Assembly: GCA_018399955.1 (NCBI GenBank)
Contig: JAGYNO010000001.1
Location: 1-64,000 of the forward strand
Length of the DNA: 64,000 bases
Direction of reading: 5' to 3'
From: Halanaerobium sp.
GTDB lineage: Bacteria > Bacillota > Halanaerobiia > Halanaerobiales > Halanaerobiaceae
Positions 1 to 7,343 of this stretch are shown here, piece after piece. Under the pieces are notes generated by a model that was given only the letters and a program-made list of their open reading frames with translations, did not search any database and was not told where the DNA came from. Numbering within the stretch: the first letter of the stretch is position 1; every line of letters starts with the position of its first letter. Both the position numbers and the translations under genes were made by a program.

Positions 1-563
1 TTGGTCAGTCAGCTCTTAAAATTGCTGCAATGGCTGAATTAGAGGTTCCAGCAGACTGCAGAGTTTTAATCAGTGAGACTGATGGTGTTGGTAGAGACTA
101 TCCATTTTCTCGCGAGAAACTATCTCCCCTGCTTGGATTTTATACAGTTGAAAACTGGGAAGAAGGCTGTGATCAATGTATTGAAATTTTAAATTACGGC
201 GGACTTGGTCACTCACTGGGTATTCACAGTAATAATGAGGACATTATTAAAGCCTTTGCCCTGGAAAAACCTACTTCCAGAATACTTGTTAACACTCCTA
301 CAGCTCTTGGTGCAACCGGTGGAACAACTAATTTAGCTCCTTCAATGACTTTAGGCTGTGGTGCTAAGGGTGGAAATGCTACATCTGATAATATAAGTCC
401 ACTTAATTTAATTGACCGCAAACGAATTGCTTATGGAGTTAAAGATCTTGAAACCAAGAATAGTGATAAAAATAATGAATCCCAAGTTAAAAATAGTAGT
501 GTCGAAAATAAAGAAATAGAAATAATTATTGATAAAGTTTTAGAAAAATTAAATCAAAAATAA
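1..563 (+). CDS. CoA-acylating aldehyde dehydrogenase, C-terminal part (EutE/PduP type)
   Basis: The open frame runs in from the left edge (first full codon at base 3), so only about the last 187 residues are present; a normal member has about 460-490. The family oxidises acetaldehyde or propionaldehyde to the acyl-CoA with NAD inside bacterial microcompartments. The visible part carries typical C-terminal sequences: YGGLGHSLGIHS, RILVNTPTALGATGGTTNL and the GCGAKGGNATSDN stretch. The fold ends near IAYGVKDLE. A polar linker of about 25 residues and a final amphipathic helix (IIIDKVLEKLNQK) follow, which looks like an encapsulation peptide. The next gene, a shell protein, starts 19 bases downstream. 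The catalytic Cys lies outside the window. Whether the substrate is acetaldehyde (eut) or propionaldehyde (pdu) cannot be told from this part. Confidence 0.9.
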   Translation, partial: GQSALKIAAMAELEVPADCRVLISETDGVGRDYPFSREKLSPLLGFYTVENWEEGCDQCIEILNYGGLGHSLGIHSNNEDIIKAFALEKPTSRILVNTPTALGATGGTTNLAPSMTLGCGAKGGNATSDNISPLNLIDRKRIAYGVKDLETKNSDKNNESQVKNSSVENKEIEIIIDKVLEKLNQK

Positions 564-582
564 ATTTAGGGAGGAATAAATA

Positions 583-861
583 ATGGCAAATTCTAATGCA
601 TTAGGTTTAATAGAAACAAAAGGTCTGGTTGGTTCAATTGAGGCAGCAGATGCAATGGTTAAAGCAGCAAATGTTACACTGATCGGAAAAGAACATGTAG
701 GTGGAGGTCTGGTTGCTGTAATGGTTAGAGGAGATGTTGGAGCAGTAAAAGCTGCAACAGATGCAGGAGCGGCTGCAGCAGAAAGGGTAGGAGAATTAAT
801 TTCTGTTCATGTAATTCCAAGACCACATGATGAAGTAGAAATTATTTTACCACAAAAATAA
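583..861 (+). CDS. eutM: BMC-H shell protein, first copy (EutM/PduA type)
   Basis: Ninety-two residues forming a single BMC domain, the hexagonal tile that builds the facets of a microcompartment shell. Hallmarks are [20 protein letters not shown] at the N-terminus, the pore loop around KEHVGGG (residues 37-43), [18 protein letters not shown], and the C-terminal [19 protein letters not shown] precedes the ATG by about 10 bases. A second, very similar copy lies at 3342-3635; they differ mainly at the ends and around the pore, so the two tiles may have different pore properties. The gene follows the aldehyde dehydrogenase directly and is followed by a hairpin, which may help set a high transcript level. 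Confidence 0.96.
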   Translation: MANSNALGLIETKGLVGSIEAADAMVKAANVTLIGKEHVGGGLVAVMVRGDVGAVKAATDAGAAAAERVGELISVHVIPRPHDEVEIILPQK

Positions 862-875
862 TAAATAATACTTTG

Positions 876-906
876 CCCGGGTCAGTAGAGCTTCTTCTGG
901 CCTGGG
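876..906 (+). terminator. intercistronic hairpin after the first shell gene
   Basis: CCCGGGTCAG (876-885) pairs over 10 positions with CTGGCCTGGG (897-906), including two G-T pairs, around an 11-base loop. It lies between the shell gene and the eutT-like gene. No T-run follows, so an mRNA-stabilising or processing hairpin is as likely as a leaky terminator. Confidence 0.45.
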
Positions 907-926
907 TTAAAAAGGAATGATTTACT

Positions 927-1733
927 GTGGATTTAATAACTGAAAGCAAATTAAGAGAATTATATAAAAAAGAGAATATAGATAATCTTAAAGTCAGCAA
1001 AAATTCTATAATTACTCCTTCTGCCAGACAGTATCTAAGAGAAAAAAATATAGAACTGCTTTTTGAAGATGAAAAAGCAAGTCAGGCAGAGCAAAAGTCT
1101 AATGATTCTACTAAAGAAAGAAATAAAGAAGATTATGATGAAATAAGCAGAGGCAGAGCTAAAGTTAATAAATCAGAAAACAATTTTAAATATCAGGAAT
1201 TTTATTCTGGAGCCTATTTTATTGAAAAACCAGAAGTGATGACCCAGATTTTTGGAAATAAGCTGGTGTATAAAGATCACCCAATAATTGAATTCAGGGG
1301 TAAGATAGATAGTATGCAGTCACAGCTGCTTGAGGTTATGCTGCTGATTGAAAAAAAAGAAATAACCGGTCTTTATGATGATTTGAATGAAGTTTTAGAT
1401 ATTTTAAGACATATTCTATCTACTGAGGTAAGAGGTGAAGAGTTCAAGCTGAGAGAAGTTATTGGATTAACTTCTGCAGAAATTCGGGAACAGTCACATT
1501 ATCCTCAAAAATACTTTGGGATTAAGCACATTTTACCGGGGACTGAAATGGGAGAAGTTTTAATAAAACTAAATGGTCTTCGTAGTGCAGTTCGTGAAGT
1601 AGAAATAGCAGCTGTTAAAGCTTTCTATCAAGGAGGAAATATTGAAAGAGTAGATATCATTATGGCTTTAAACAGAATGAGCAGTGTGTTCTATGTGATG
1701 ATGTGTAAATATAAGGCTGGAGAATACAGCTAA
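927..1733 (+). CDS. eutT: EutT-like cobalamin adenosyltransferase
   Basis: A 268-residue protein with a GTG start and AAGGA upstream. The N-terminus contains SIITPSARQYLREKNIEL (about residues 27-44), the usual opening of EutT-type adenosyltransferases, then a charged linker (about 50-85). The helical core includes HPIIEFRGKIDSMQ, ILRHILSTEVRGE and LIKLNGLRSAVREVE. The family transfers the adenosyl group of ATP to cob(I)alamin, giving the coenzyme B12 needed by ethanolamine ammonia-lyase. The Cys-rich metal site of enteric EutT (a CCxxC type motif) is not seen, which matches a metal-free or PduO-like variant. It sits among shell and redox genes of the organelle, including PduS at 4804, the expected B12 reductase partner. 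Confidence 0.8.
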   Translation: MDLITESKLRELYKKENIDNLKVSKNSIITPSARQYLREKNIELLFEDEKASQAEQKSNDSTKERNKEDYDEISRGRAKVNKSENNFKYQEFYSGAYFIEKPEVMTQIFGNKLVYKDHPIIEFRGKIDSMQSQLLEVMLLIEKKEITGLYDDLNEVLDILRHILSTEVRGEEFKLREVIGLTSAEIREQSHYPQKYFGIKHILPGTEMGEVLIKLNGLRSAVREVEIAAVKAFYQGGNIERVDIIMALNRMSSVFYVMMCKYKAGEYS

Positions 1734-1744
1734 GAGGTGATTTA

Positions 1745-1900
1745 ATGGAGAAAAATGAATTAAGAACAGAGATCAAAAAATTGGTCCTCAAACTGAGGGA
1801 AGAAAGTACTGAGAAAATAATTCCCATTGAAGCCTCAGGCAGACATGTTCATTTAAGTCAGAAAGCAGTAGAAAAAAGTTGTCAGCAAAATCCGTTTTAA
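1745..1900 (+). pseudogene. pduL: PduL-type phosphotransacylase, N-terminal remnant
   Basis: An ATG with GAGGTGAT upstream opens a frame of only 51 residues. It begins with an amphipathic helix (ELRTEIKKLVLKLREES) and reads IPIEASGRHVHLSQKAVE, the diagnostic opening of PduL phosphotransacylases including the metal-ligand HVHLS. It then stops. Intact PduL has about 210 residues, so at least three quarters, with the rest of the active site, is gone. A different gene fragment follows at once in another frame. PduL normally turns the acyl-CoA made by the aldehyde dehydrogenase into acyl phosphate and recycles CoA inside the organelle, so that step must be done elsewhere. Confidence 0.8.
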
Positions 1901-1977
1901 ATGTTACAGATGGAGCAGTGGTTGACATTGGTAGAGGTACAATAGATATTTCAATTTTCAAAAATTCAGTTTTTTAG
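1882..1977 (+). pseudogene. EutJ-like actin-fold ATPase remnant
   Basis: In the frame one base ahead of the PduL stub, 31 codons read VTDGAVVDIGRGTIDISIFKN and then stop. This resembles the phosphate-binding segment VVDxGGGTTxIxI of EutJ and other actin/Hsp70-fold ATPases, with the second Gly changed to Arg. There is no start and no further matching sequence. The simplest reading is a deletion that joined the first part of pduL to the middle of a neighbouring eutJ-like gene. The family call rests on one motif. Confidence 0.5.
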
Positions 1978-2037
1978 TAACTCCTCTGGGTATAACCCTA
2001 AACTGTATTTAAGTGCTTAATTAGGAGGTGAAAGTCT

Positions 2038-2724
2038 TTGCAGAATAAAGAACTTGTTGAATGTATTATCAGAGAAGTTTTAAAAAGGCTTGATCAAAAA
2101 AATATTGCTTTTAGTGATAAAAAGAAACTGCTGCTGACAGAAGATATTGAGCTTAATCTGAGTAGAAATACAAGGGCAAAATATGAGCTGAGAATTTTTG
2201 ATAAATTGGAGTTAGATGATAAATTAACAGGTTTTGAAGATTTAATTATTACAGAGTTAAATACAAAACTTCTCTTAGAAGTTTCAGAGTTAATTCAAAT
2301 AAATTCAAAAGCAGAAGTTATTTTAAAATTTCTGCTTCAGGGTAAAAATGTGTATGTATTAACAGGTGGAGTTAAGTATTATCAGTATCAAAAGACAAGC
2401 CCAAAAACTCTGTATAATAAAATTATGGAAGCCGAGAACAAATTAAGAAGCTATGGAATAGAGTTTTTAACTCTCGAAGAATTGGAGTTAAAATTGAATA
2501 AGAAATCTTCTGCAGCCAGTTTGAAGGCCCAAGAGACTGAAACTGATAGTAATAGCGAATATTTTTTGCTGGATAAAAAACTGATAGATTACTCGATTAT
2601 AAAAAATCTGCATGAAAGAAATTATAGTGAAATTGAAGTGCCGGCCAAAAGTATAGTTACAGCTCTGGCAGAAGATTTTATTAAAGATAAAAATATAAAA
2701 CTTAAAATTATAAAGGGAAGGTAG
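2038..2724 (+). CDS. BMC-associated accessory protein (Firmicutes eut operon type)
   Basis: A 228-residue protein starting with TTG, 9 bases after a strong TTAGGAGGTG. It opens with a helix, LVECIIREVLKRLDQK (residues 5-20), of the kind that targets proteins into microcompartments. The middle (about 45-150) looks like an alpha/beta flavoprotein-like domain with LTGFEDLIITELN and GKNVYVLTGGVKYY. A charged linker follows, and the last 30 residues carry VPAKSIVTALAEDFIKDKNI, which matches the N-terminal motif of the EutT-like protein. It resembles the uncharacterised ethanolamine-utilisation proteins found only in Firmicutes eut operons, but this is recognition from memory. It lies 5 bases before the shell vertex gene. 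Biochemical role unknown. Confidence 0.55.
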   Translation: MQNKELVECIIREVLKRLDQKNIAFSDKKKLLLTEDIELNLSRNTRAKYELRIFDKLELDDKLTGFEDLIITELNTKLLLEVSELIQINSKAEVILKFLLQGKNVYVLTGGVKYYQYQKTSPKTLYNKIMEAENKLRSYGIEFLTLEELELKLNKKSSAASLKAQETETDSNSEYFLLDKKLIDYSIIKNLHERNYSEIEVPAKSIVTALAEDFIKDKNIKLKIIKGR

Positions 2725-2729
2725 TTATT

Positions 2730-3020
2730 ATGATTATTGCCAGAGTTATAGGTAATGTCTGGGCCACCAGAAAAGATGAACATTTAAGCGGTTTTAAATT
2801 TATGGTAGTTCAACCTCTAGATCATGGAAGTAATAAGATCAAGGAATCTACTTTTGTGGCAGTTGATCAGATTGGAGCAGGAGTTGGCGAAACAGTTTTG
2901 ATTGTCAAAGGTAGTTCAGCACGGAGAAGTGTAGAAAAAGAAAATTTGCCAGTTGATGCTTCTATAATTGGAATTATAGACAAGGTTGAGATAAGCGGAG
3001 ATATTATTGAAGAAGAATAA
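2730..3020 (+). CDS. eutN: BMC vertex protein (EutN/CcmL type)
   Basis: Ninety-six residues matching the pentameric BMC-P family that caps the twelve vertices of the polyhedral shell. Features are IIARVIGNVWATRKDEHLSG at the start, KFMVVQPLD, FVAVDQIGAGVGETVLIVKGSSAR (split here as the central core), and the end DASIIGIIDKVEI. Length is normal for the family. It lies 5 bases after the accessory gene, so the two are probably translated from one message. The sequence does not separate eut, pdu or other BMC types. Confidence 0.95.
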   Translation: MIIARVIGNVWATRKDEHLSGFKFMVVQPLDHGSNKIKESTFVAVDQIGAGVGETVLIVKGSSARRSVEKENLPVDASIIGIIDKVEISGDIIEEE

Positions 3021-3064
3021 GATAATTCTCTTAAGCCAAATAGAACTAGGTGGGGGGATAAATA

Positions 3065-3328
3065 GTGGCAAAGAATTTAATTACTAAAAATACTTTAAAC
3101 AAAAGAGCTTTAGCTGAGTCATCTTTGCTTTATATTCTTGAAGATGATCTAATTACCCCGGGAGCTAAAGATTTAATTCTTCAAAAGAAATACAGGTGTA
3201 AATATCTTAAAAAAGAAGAATTAAAATCATTGATAAGGTATATCCTAACAGATGAACTGGAGTCAGCTAATTTAATTGAAGGAAAAGTTTCAAAAATCAT
3301 AGAGCAAGTTCTAACAAAAATAATTTAA
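3065..3328 (+). CDS. small BMC-associated protein with EutT/EutQ-like motif
   Basis: Eighty-seven residues from a GTG preceded by GGTGGGGGGATA. Residues 27-42 read [16 protein letters not shown], close to the ITPxAxxxxxxK motif at the N-terminus of EutT and EutQ. The rest is helical and ends in [14 protein letters not shown], an amphipathic helix like the encapsulation peptides of neighbouring proteins. It has no cupin (EutQ) or transferase (EutT) domain, so it is either a stand-alone small protein or the surviving front of a longer gene; there is no trace of a lost domain downstream, as the shell gene begins 13 bases later. Function unknown. Confidence 0.55.
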   Translation: MAKNLITKNTLNKRALAESSLLYILEDDLITPGAKDLILQKKYRCKYLKKEELKSLIRYILTDELESANLIEGKVSKIIEQVLTKII

Positions 3329-3341
3329 GGAGGAATTTATT

Positions 3342-3635
3342 ATGGCAGGCAGAGAAGCACTTGGTAAGATTGAGACAAAGGGATTAGTAGCAGTGATTGA
3401 AGCAGCAGATGCAATGGTCAAAGCTGCAAATGTGACTCTGGTAGGAAAAGAACTAATTGGTGGTGGTTATGTAACTGTAATGGTCAGAGGTGATGTTGGA
3501 GCTGTTAAGGCTGCAACAGATGCAGGGGCAGCTGCCGCAGGCAAAATAGGAGAATTAGTATCTGTACATGTTATACCAAGACCTCATGCTGAATTGGAAG
3601 CAATATTACCAAAAAATGAAAGTAATGTTGAATAA
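3342..3635 (+). CDS. eutM: BMC-H shell protein, second copy (EutM/PduA type)
   Basis: Ninety-seven residues, one BMC domain and a paralogue of the protein at 583-861. The shared core includes [20 protein letters not shown] and [18 protein letters not shown]. It differs in the pore segment ([10 protein letters not shown] against [10 protein letters not shown]) and in a longer acidic C-terminal tail ([10 protein letters not shown]). Start ATG with AAGGAGG upstream. Two highly similar hexamers in one locus recall PduA/PduJ. The gene precedes eutH by 26 bases. Confidence 0.96.
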   Translation: MAGREALGKIETKGLVAVIEAADAMVKAANVTLVGKELIGGGYVTVMVRGDVGAVKAATDAGAAAAGKIGELVSVHVIPRPHAELEAILPKNESNVE

Positions 3636-3661
3636 AAAAATAAAAAAGGGGTAGATAGCAA

Positions 3662-4780
3662 ATGAATATTAATGAAATTATTGTAAATATTATGGTAATT
3701 TTTATGATCTTAGGTGCTCTTGATAAAATAATTGGTAATAAATATGGACTTGGAGAAAAGTTTGATGAAGGTATAGAAGCAATGGGTCCACTTGCGGTTG
3801 CAATGATTGGTGTAATTTCTTTAGCACCAGTTTTGGCAAGGATTTTAAGACCTGTAGTTGTACCAGTTTATTCATTTTTAGGTGCAGACCCAGCAATGTT
3901 TGCTACCACTTTACTGGCCAATGATATGGGGGGGTATCCTCTAGCTATGGAGCTGGCTCAGACTCAAGAAGCTGGTTTATTTGCTGGTTTAATTTTAGGT
4001 GCGATGCTTGGGCCTACAATTGTATTTACCATTCCAGTTGCTCTTGGTATAATTGATAAAGAAGATCATCAGTTTTTAGCTAAAGGCGTGCTGGCAGGTA
4101 TTATTACTATACCTATTGGTTGTCTGGCTGGAGGATTAGTTGCTGGTTTCGATATGGGAATGATTTTTAGTAATCTAGTTCCTATTATTTTAGTATCTGC
4201 TTTAATAGCTTTTGGATTGTGGAGAATTCCAGAAAAAATGATAAAAGGCTTTAATAAATTTGGTAGAGGTGTGGTAATTGTAATTACCATTGGAACAGCA
4301 GCAATCATTACAGAAACCTTGACTGGTATTGTTATTATTCCAGGAATGGCACCTGTCTGGGATGGAATAGAAATTGTAGGTAGTATAGCAATTATGCTTG
4401 CCGGTGCATTTCCAATGGTTCATTTTATTACTAAGGTATTTAGAAAACCATTACTTAAAGCTGGTAAGGCGATTGGAATGGAAGAAAATGGAGCAGCTGG
4501 TATGATTGCTACTCTGGCCAATAACATCCCAATGTTTAAAATTCTAAATACAATGGAAGATAAAGGTAAAGTTTTAAATGTTGCTTTTGCAGTAAGTGCT
4601 GCTTTTGTTTTTGGCGATCACTTAGGTTTTACAGCTGGAGTAAATAGAGCTATGATTTTCCCAATGATTGTCGGCAAATTAGTAGCTGGATTTACAGCAG
4701 TGATACTTGCAATGTATATTGCAAAAAATATAAATGTAGAAATTGATACTGAAAATGAAGTAATCGAAAATGTAAATTAA
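3662..4780 (+). CDS. eutH: EutH-type ethanolamine permease
   Basis: A 372-residue integral membrane protein with about ten hydrophobic helices and a short charged C-terminus. Recognisable EutH stretches are ILGALDKIIGNKYGLGEKFD, FEGIEAMGPLA-like sequence near residue 38, FATTLLANDMGGYPLAMELA (about 80-100), and GMIATLANNIPMF and FGDHLGFTAGV in the second half. EutH imports ethanolamine, chiefly when the amine is scarce or protonated. It lies between a shell gene and the PduS-like gene. Its presence is the best sign that the substrate of this mixed eut/pdu locus is ethanolamine rather than propanediol. Confidence 0.93.
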   Translation: MNINEIIVNIMVIFMILGALDKIIGNKYGLGEKFDEGIEAMGPLAVAMIGVISLAPVLARILRPVVVPVYSFLGADPAMFATTLLANDMGGYPLAMELAQTQEAGLFAGLILGAMLGPTIVFTIPVALGIIDKEDHQFLAKGVLAGIITIPIGCLAGGLVAGFDMGMIFSNLVPIILVSALIAFGLWRIPEKMIKGFNKFGRGVVIVITIGTAAIITETLTGIVIIPGMAPVWDGIEIVGSIAIMLAGAFPMVHFITKVFRKPLLKAGKAIGMEENGAAGMIATLANNIPMFKILNTMEDKGKVLNVAFAVSAAFVFGDHLGFTAGVNRAMIFPMIVGKLVAGFTAVILAMYIAKNINVEIDTENEVIENVN

Positions 4781-4803
4781 TTTTCATAAAAGGAGTAGTT
4801 TTT

Positions 4804-6141
4804 ATGAACTTAATTGAGAAAATATATGAGGCAGGAGTTGTGGGAGCCGGTGGAGCCGGCTTTCCAACTCATGTTAAATATGATTGTGAAACAGAATATT
4901 TAATTATAAATGGGGCAGAATGTGAGCCTCTATTACAGACAGATAAATTTCTGATGCGAGAATACCCTGAAGAAATACTGGAAGCAGTAAGTTTGGTGGC
5001 TGAAAATATTGGAGCTAAAAAAATATACTTTGCGACTAAGAAAAAATACACTCAGGAAGTTGACTGTCTAAGAAGAATTATTGAAGATAAAGGCTATCAA
5101 AATATAGAATTATTTCTGATGGACAGCTATTACCCAGCTGGTGATGAACAGATAATGCTTTATGAAATTACAGGTAGAATAGTACCAGAAGGTGGAATTC
5201 CACTTCAGGTAGGAGCCGTAGTGACTAATGTTGGGACCTTATTTAATAGCTATCGAGCGGTTAATAATATTCCGGTTACTGATAAATATGTTTCTGTTTT
5301 AGGAGAAGTAAAAGAGCCCAGAATTATAAAAGTTCCTATTGGAACTTCAGTTAAAAATTGTATAGAAGCAGCCGGTGGAAGTATAATTAATGATTATGCT
5401 GTTATTCTTGGAGGTCCAATGATGGGTAGTAATCTGCTCAACGCTGAAATAGAGCATGCGGTGATCACTAAGACAGATGGTGCAGTTATAGTGGTGCCCC
5501 GAGATAACTTTGTCATTGAAAGAAACAGACAGAGTATTGAGCATATTAAAAATAAGGCAAAAGCAGCCTGTATCCAGTGCACTTTATGCACAGAATACTG
5601 TCCTCGTTATTTAATAGGACATGAGCTGGAGCCCCATAGAATAATGCGAGCACTTGCCTATAACGAAGAATCTGAGGTTTTAAAAGAAGCAAAGCTCTGC
5701 TGTGAGTGCGGCATCTGTGAGCTTTATGCCTGTCCAATGGGTTTATCTCCAAGGCTGGTTAATGTTTATTTTAAAGACAAAATTGACGAAAAATTTGAGA
5801 GCGGTCAGGAAGAACTGAAAGCTCATCCAATGCGTGATTATCGTAAAATCCCTACTGCGCGCCAGACAGCAAGACTTAATCTTGACAAATATGATCATCA
5901 GCCGCTGGCAGAAACTATAGAGATAGAGGTTGAGGAAGTAAGAATTCCACTTAAACAACATATTGGGGCTTCTGCAGTTTTTGCTTTAACAGAAAAAGCA
6001 GAGGTTAAAAAAGGTCAAATTATTGCAGAAGCTAAAGAAGATAGTTTGAGCACCAATATTCATGCAAGTTTAGATGGTAAGATTGAAGAAGTAAATGAGC
6101 AATATATTTTAATTAAAGCTATTGATGAGGTGGTATCATGA
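4804..6141 (+). CDS. pduS: PduS-like cobalamin reductase, RnfC-like iron-sulfur flavoprotein
   Basis: A 445-residue protein. The N-terminal VVGAGGAGFPTHVK (about 12-25) is the glycine-rich FMN/NADH motif of the RnfC/NuoF fold, followed by INGAECEPLLQTDK. SLBB-like beta domain near 165-200. Two [4Fe-4S] motifs follow: CIQCTLCTEYCP (about 257-268) and CCECGICELYACP (about 299-311). The C-terminal region resembles a barrel-sandwich hybrid. PduS reduces cob(III)alamin to cob(I)alamin for the adenosyltransferase and may pass electrons across the shell with PduT, whose homologue starts 4 bases before this gene ends. The enzyme fits the EutT-like gene upstream. Confidence 0.88.
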   Translation: MNLIEKIYEAGVVGAGGAGFPTHVKYDCETEYLIINGAECEPLLQTDKFLMREYPEEILEAVSLVAENIGAKKIYFATKKKYTQEVDCLRRIIEDKGYQNIELFLMDSYYPAGDEQIMLYEITGRIVPEGGIPLQVGAVVTNVGTLFNSYRAVNNIPVTDKYVSVLGEVKEPRIIKVPIGTSVKNCIEAAGGSIINDYAVILGGPMMGSNLLNAEIEHAVITKTDGAVIVVPRDNFVIERNRQSIEHIKNKAKAACIQCTLCTEYCPRYLIGHELEPHRIMRALAYNEESEVLKEAKLCCECGICELYACPMGLSPRLVNVYFKDKIDEKFESGQEELKAHPMRDYRKIPTARQTARLNLDKYDHQPLAETIEIEVEEVRIPLKQHIGASAVFALTEKAEVKKGQIIAEAKEDSLSTNIHASLDGKIEEVNEQYILIKAIDEVVS

Positions 6142-6686
6142 TTATAGCAATTGGTCTGCTCGAATTTAATTCTATCAGTCAAGGAATTAAAGCTGCAGAT
6201 ATAATGAAAAAAGCAGCAGATGTCAAAATTGTTATGGCTCAGCCTACCTGTCCGGGTAAATATACAGTTTTAATTTCTGGCAGTGTCAGTGCTGTTAATG
6301 CTTCAGTTGAAAGTGGGGTTGCTAGTAGTGGTCCTTTTTTAGTTGACCATATGGTGATATCCAGGATTAATCATCAGCTATTAAGTGCAATGAACGGAAC
6401 AACTGAGATTGGAGATGTAAATGCTGTTGGCGTTTTAGAATACTTTAGTGTTGCCAGTGCCATTGTAGGAGCAGATACTGCTGTTAAATCAGCAAAAATT
6501 GATTTAATGCAGCTCAGGCTTGCAACAGGACTTGGTGGTAAAGCATATGTAACCTTTAGTGGAGATGTTGGAGCAGTAAAACAGGCACTAGAAGCTGGAG
6601 CTGCTGCCAATGAAAATAATGGTATGCTTTATAATAAAATAATTGTTTCTTCTCCAGACAAAGATTTGTTTAAAACATTATTATAA
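6138..6686 (+). CDS. pduT: trimeric tandem-BMC shell protein with Fe-S ligand Cys (PduT type)
   Basis: A 182-residue protein made of two BMC domains (about 1-88 and 95-178). It overlaps the PduS-like gene by 4 bases (ATGA), so the two are translationally coupled. Cys38 lies in PTCPGKY, the position and context of the cysteine that binds a [4Fe-4S] cluster at the centre of PduT trimers. Other BMC marks are SGSVSAVNASVESG in the first domain and VTFSGDVGAVKQALEAG in the second. With PduS it could form an electron conduit through the shell. Strong AAGGAGGAG follows for the broken gene downstream. Confidence 0.9.
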   Translation: MIIAIGLLEFNSISQGIKAADIMKKAADVKIVMAQPTCPGKYTVLISGSVSAVNASVESGVASSGPFLVDHMVISRINHQLLSAMNGTTEIGDVNAVGVLEYFSVASAIVGADTAVKSAKIDLMQLRLATGLGGKAYVTFSGDVGAVKQALEAGAAANENNGMLYNKIIVSSPDKDLFKTLL

Positions 6687-6698
6687 GGAGGAGAATCA

Positions 6699-7159
6699 AT
6701 GAGTAATTACAATTTTAAATTTCAGATTAAGACAAAAATAAAATTTGGTAGAAATAAGATTAAAGAATTACCAGAAATTTTAAAATCGAAAAATAAGAAA
6801 AGGGTAATGCTGGTAATAGATGAGGGAATAAAAAAAGTAGGAATCTTAGAAAAAATTACATTATATCTAGATGATAAATTGAATATTGTATCTTTGACAA
6901 GGTAAAATTACTAATCCAAATAACATGGAGGTCAGAGTTGAGATGTCTCTTGCCAGTCATTTTGGAGGTATAGCATTTACAAGATGAGATTGAAAAATTA
7001 GTTTCAGATATTTCTCTGACAACTCGTTTAAGAGAATTTTGAGTTGATGATTTGGATCTTATAGCTGAGCTTGCTCTTAGTGAAAAAGTTATGATTAAAA
7101 GTAATTCAAGACCTGTGATAAAATAAGATATAATTAATATTTTAGAATATTTAATTTAA
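6699..7159 (+). pseudogene. iron-dependent alcohol dehydrogenase, decayed (PduQ/EutG type)
   Basis: A good ribosome site (AAGGAGGAG) and ATG start a frame that opens like a class III alcohol dehydrogenase: FQIKTKIKFGRNKIKELPEI and RVMLVIDEGIKKVG. It stops at 6905 after 68 residues. Homology resumes in other frames: 6928-6982 reads EMSLASHFGGIAFT, like the central family motif, and 6983-7159 reads EIEKLVSDISLTTRLREF, then LDLIAELALSE and NSRPVIK, matching the C-terminus, with stops at 7040 and 7124. Intact members have about 380 residues; roughly 230 codons of the middle, with the iron ligands, are missing. In an intact organelle this enzyme regenerates NAD by reducing acetaldehyde to ethanol. 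Confidence 0.85.
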
Positions 7160-7282
7160 AAATTTAAATAAGTAACTTAGTTTTAGGATTTGTCATGATA
7201 AGTAAGGATGAAGCAATTTATATTTTGATAAAATTTATATTTAGTTGAATTTTATCAATTAAAAATCTTGTTTCATCTTTTT

Positions 7283-7311
7283 TTGTTCTTTCTTTACTAA
7301 TCTGTTATAAT
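7283..7311 (+). promoter_or_regulatory. sigma-A type promoter for the DUF134 gene
   Basis: TTGTTC (7283-7288) and TATAAT (7306-7311) are separated by 17 bases, and the start codon lies 33 bases downstream. The sequence just before the -10 box ends TGTT, not a clear extended -10. The promoter follows the dead alcohol dehydrogenase, so a new transcription unit begins here. Confidence 0.65.
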
Positions 7312-7343
7312 AGTAACATAAGAAAGCAACAGGAGTGGAAAAA

